Positions 13,337 to 14,652 of a stretch of DNA of 14,652 bases are shown here, one piece after another. The position numbers and the translations under genes were made by a program. The DNA comes from an uncultured Oscillospiraceae bacterium (GTDB taxonomy: Bacteria; Bacillota; Clostridia; Oscillospirales; Ruminococcaceae): positions 1 to 14,652 of the forward strand of contig CAJTSP010000063.1 of assembly GCA_910578965.1 (NCBI GenBank), written 5' to 3'. Below the pieces are notes generated by a model. That model did not search any database. It was given only the letters and a program-made list of their open reading frames with translations, and was not told the DNA's origin. The number at the start of each line of letters is the position of its first letter. Position 1 is the stretch's first letter.

Positions 13337-13378
13337 ATTTTTCAGGCGTTCTTACGCATTTTTCAGGCGTCCTCGCAC
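13337..13378. repeat. Two 21-bp tandem direct repeats upstream of the metal exporter
   Basis: Units 13337-13357 and 13358-13378 share an identical 13-bp core, ATTTTTCAGGCGT, and match at 17 of 21 positions. A 21-bp period is two helical turns, so both cores face the same side of the DNA. They lie 25-66 bp upstream of the exporter start codon, inside its promoter/leader region, which makes a regulator site plausible. No clear -10/-35 pair is visible around them. Confidence 0.6.
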
Positions 13379-13395
13379 CTTTTTTTATCAGCTCT

Positions 13396-13446
13396 CCGGC
13401 GCGCGGTGCGCGCCGGGATGGGGGTCTGGGGGGCGTGCTCCCCAGA
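13396..13446 (-). other. Paired hairpins after the BtuF-like gene
   Basis: Two stems follow the stop codon on the minus strand: TCTGGGG/CCCCAGA (13425-13431 with 13440-13446) and CCGGCGCGC/GCGCGCCGG (13396-13404 with 13408-13416). Neither is followed by a T tract on the minus strand. They may slow polymerase or protect the 3' end, but are not a textbook terminator. Confidence 0.4.
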
Positions 13447-13455
13447 TTGGCCCAT

Positions 13456-14652
13456 TTACCCCTCCGGCTCCGGCGTGGGAGCGGGCGGGGCAAGGCCGGG
13501 ATAGGCGAGGTTCGCCGCGTCGGCCAGGGGTCGGATCAGACGGGGGGACATGGTCTCCACCAGCCGCAGGTCCAGATACACCACCCGGCCCTGTGCCACC
13601 GCACGCAAACCGGCAAGCCCGGCTGCCTCCAGATCGATTGGGGTAAAGGTATCCGGCACCAGCAGGATGTCCGGGTCGGCCAGGCACAGCCCTTTTAGGG
13701 CATCCGGCTCCGCCAGCCCGTCCCCTTCGCCGGCCGGCAGCAGCCAGCCCCCGGCCTGCGGGGCCGGATGGCAAAAAAGCCTCCCCAGCACCTCCCACTC
13801 GGCGGTATCGGCCGTGGCCGCAAGACCCGACAGGTCCGGCAACAGCAAGGCCGTAGCCGGCGTATCAATGGCCGCCTCATACCGCGCCAGGGCGGCAGAA
13901 AACCGGTCGATCACCGCGCCCCCCTCGGCCCGGCCGGTAAACCCACCGTGCAAAAGCGCCCCCAACTGCGCATAGTATTCCCGCAGGCCGGCAAGGTCTT
14001 TCGGGGTGGGCAGGGTAACAACCTCCACCCCCTGCCCGGCCAGCCGGGCCGCCACCTCCTCGGCAAGAGGGGCCTGGCATATAACAACGTCCGGCGAGAG
14101 AGCCAGGATTTCCTCCGGGTCGGGCAAAAGCGGGGTGCCAACCGTCGGCAGGCCGGTGCTGCGGGCGTCGCAGTATTCGGTAACCCCCGCCAGCGCCGCC
14201 CGGCCCGGCAGGCAAAGCAGCGCCTCGGTGGCCATAGGCGAAAGGCTTACGACCCGCTGGGCCGGCCCCTGCCGCAGCACATCCCCCACCTGGGCCGGCC
14301 ACTCGGCTGTGCCCGGCCGGCCCTGTGCCGGGGCAGCCGGGCCGCCCATGCTGCGTGCCAGCCAGACTCCAACGCAGCCGAACAGGCAAAAGGCGAGCGC
14401 TGCCAGCCCAAACAGCACCGGCCGCGGTAGACTGCCCGGCCGGACGGCCTGCCCGTGGGCCGGTATGGCCCTCCGGTGCGCAGTACGCGCGGGACGGCGG
14501 GGATAAGCGCCGGGGCGCCCGATCCCCGTTTTTTCTTGCGGCCCGGCCGGCAAACGCAGGGCACGGGATACGGGTTCCTCCTGCTGCCGGGCCGCACGGG
14601 AGGGCGGGGCAGTGCGCAGCGCAGCGCGGCCCGGGCCGGAACGCTTATGAAC
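13456..14652 (-). CDS. BtuF/FhuD-like ABC transporter substrate-binding protein, membrane anchored (5' end not resolved)
   Basis: A periplasmic-binding-protein-like (helical backbone metal receptor) domain for corrinoid, heme or siderophore uptake. The domain begins QRVVSLSPMATEALLCL (residues 99-115, counted from a TTG codon at 14553). It continues through GVTEYCDAR, LPTVGTPLLPDPEEILALSPDVVIC and ends with a DPDILLVPDTFTP / AVAQGRVVYLDLRLVETMSPRL half. Residues about 46-66 (PVLFGLAALAFCLFGCVGVWLA) form one membrane segment, possibly an odd lipobox (LFGC). Before it lies a long Arg/Pro-rich tail. The only near start is TTG 14553, without a ribosome binding site, and the frame stays open for 33 more codons to the window edge. 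The true start probably lies outside the window. No permease or ATPase gene is visible. B12 is the best guess for the ligand, not proven. Confidence 0.85.
   Translation of the reverse strand, partial: VHKRSGPGRAALRTAPPSRAARQQEEPVSRALRLPAGPQEKTGIGRPGAYPRRPARTAHRRAIPAHGQAVRPGSLPRPVLFGLAALAFCLFGCVGVWLARSMGGPAAPAQGRPGTAEWPAQVGDVLRQGPAQRVVSLSPMATEALLCLPGRAALAGVTEYCDARSTGLPTVGTPLLPDPEEILALSPDVVICQAPLAEEVAARLAGQGVEVVTLPTPKDLAGLREYYAQLGALLHGGFTGRAEGGAVIDRFSAALARYEAAIDTPATALLLPDLSGLAATADTAEWEVLGRLFCHPAPQAGGWLLPAGEGDGLAEPDALKGLCLADPDILLVPDTFTPIDLEAAGLAGLRAVAQGRVVYLDLRLVETMSPRLIRPLADAANLAYPGLAPPAPTPEPEG

Noticed and set aside
13396..13416. CCGGCGCGC hairpin as a classic terminator of the BtuF-like gene
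   Set aside because: No T tract follows on the minus strand; listed only as an unassigned hairpin.

Overview
The window is GC-rich DNA with strong AGGAGG-type ribosome binding sites, sigma-A-type promoters, some TTG starts and Gram-positive-style lipoprotein or membrane-anchored binding proteins. The gene content is anaerobic: class I Fe-S fumarase, iron-type alcohol dehydrogenase, oxygen-independent HemW and a KDG/KDPG pathway. It best fits a high-GC clostridial Firmicute of the gut Oscillospirales/Ruminococcaceae type. This assignment is inference from style and gene content; no rRNA or taxonomic marker is present. I see no tRNA, rRNA, IS element or CRISPR array.

Layout. 1-2946 (minus): hemW, then an iron-containing alcohol dehydrogenase, then, 17 bp further on, the start of a class I fumarase/tartrate dehydratase alpha subunit that runs off the left edge. 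A compact divergent promoter region (3002-3043) separates these from a plus-strand Bax inhibitor-1 (TMBIM) membrane protein. 3838-4032 is a hairpin-rich noncoding stretch ending in a clear intrinsic terminator. A plus-strand lipoprotein with a DUF3298/RsiV-like C-terminus follows (4191-5330) and ends in terminators shared with the convergent kdgK.

5571-7817 (minus) is a kdgA-kdgK operon for 2-keto-3-deoxygluconate breakdown. It has a near-perfect promoter and palindromic TTCCGC/GCGGAA operator-like sites, and its aldolase carries an extra C-terminal VOC domain. 7818-8034 is noncoding and holds a 16-bp perfect inverted repeat. 8035-9452 (minus) encodes a small P-loop kinase-like protein and a SAM methyltransferase. 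9453-9875 is a 423-bp divergent regulatory region with promoters for the methyltransferase and for a plus-strand protein made almost entirely of ten ankyrin repeats (9876-10844).

11109-14652 (minus) contains nagA (GlcNAc-6-phosphate deacetylase), an ArsP_2-type 8-10 TM metal exporter preceded by two 21-bp direct repeats, and a membrane-anchored BtuF/FhuD-like substrate-binding protein open at the right edge.

The genes form several unrelated small units: sugar-acid catabolism (kdgA/kdgK), amino-sugar catabolism (nagA), a fermentative redox pair (ADH plus fumarase), metal or corrinoid transport, and single housekeeping genes. I found no clear undescribed multi-gene system. The features most worth a second look are the structured noncoding element at 3838-4032, the operator/hairpin array around 7749-7937, the aldolase-VOC fusion and the 21-bp repeats before the metal exporter.
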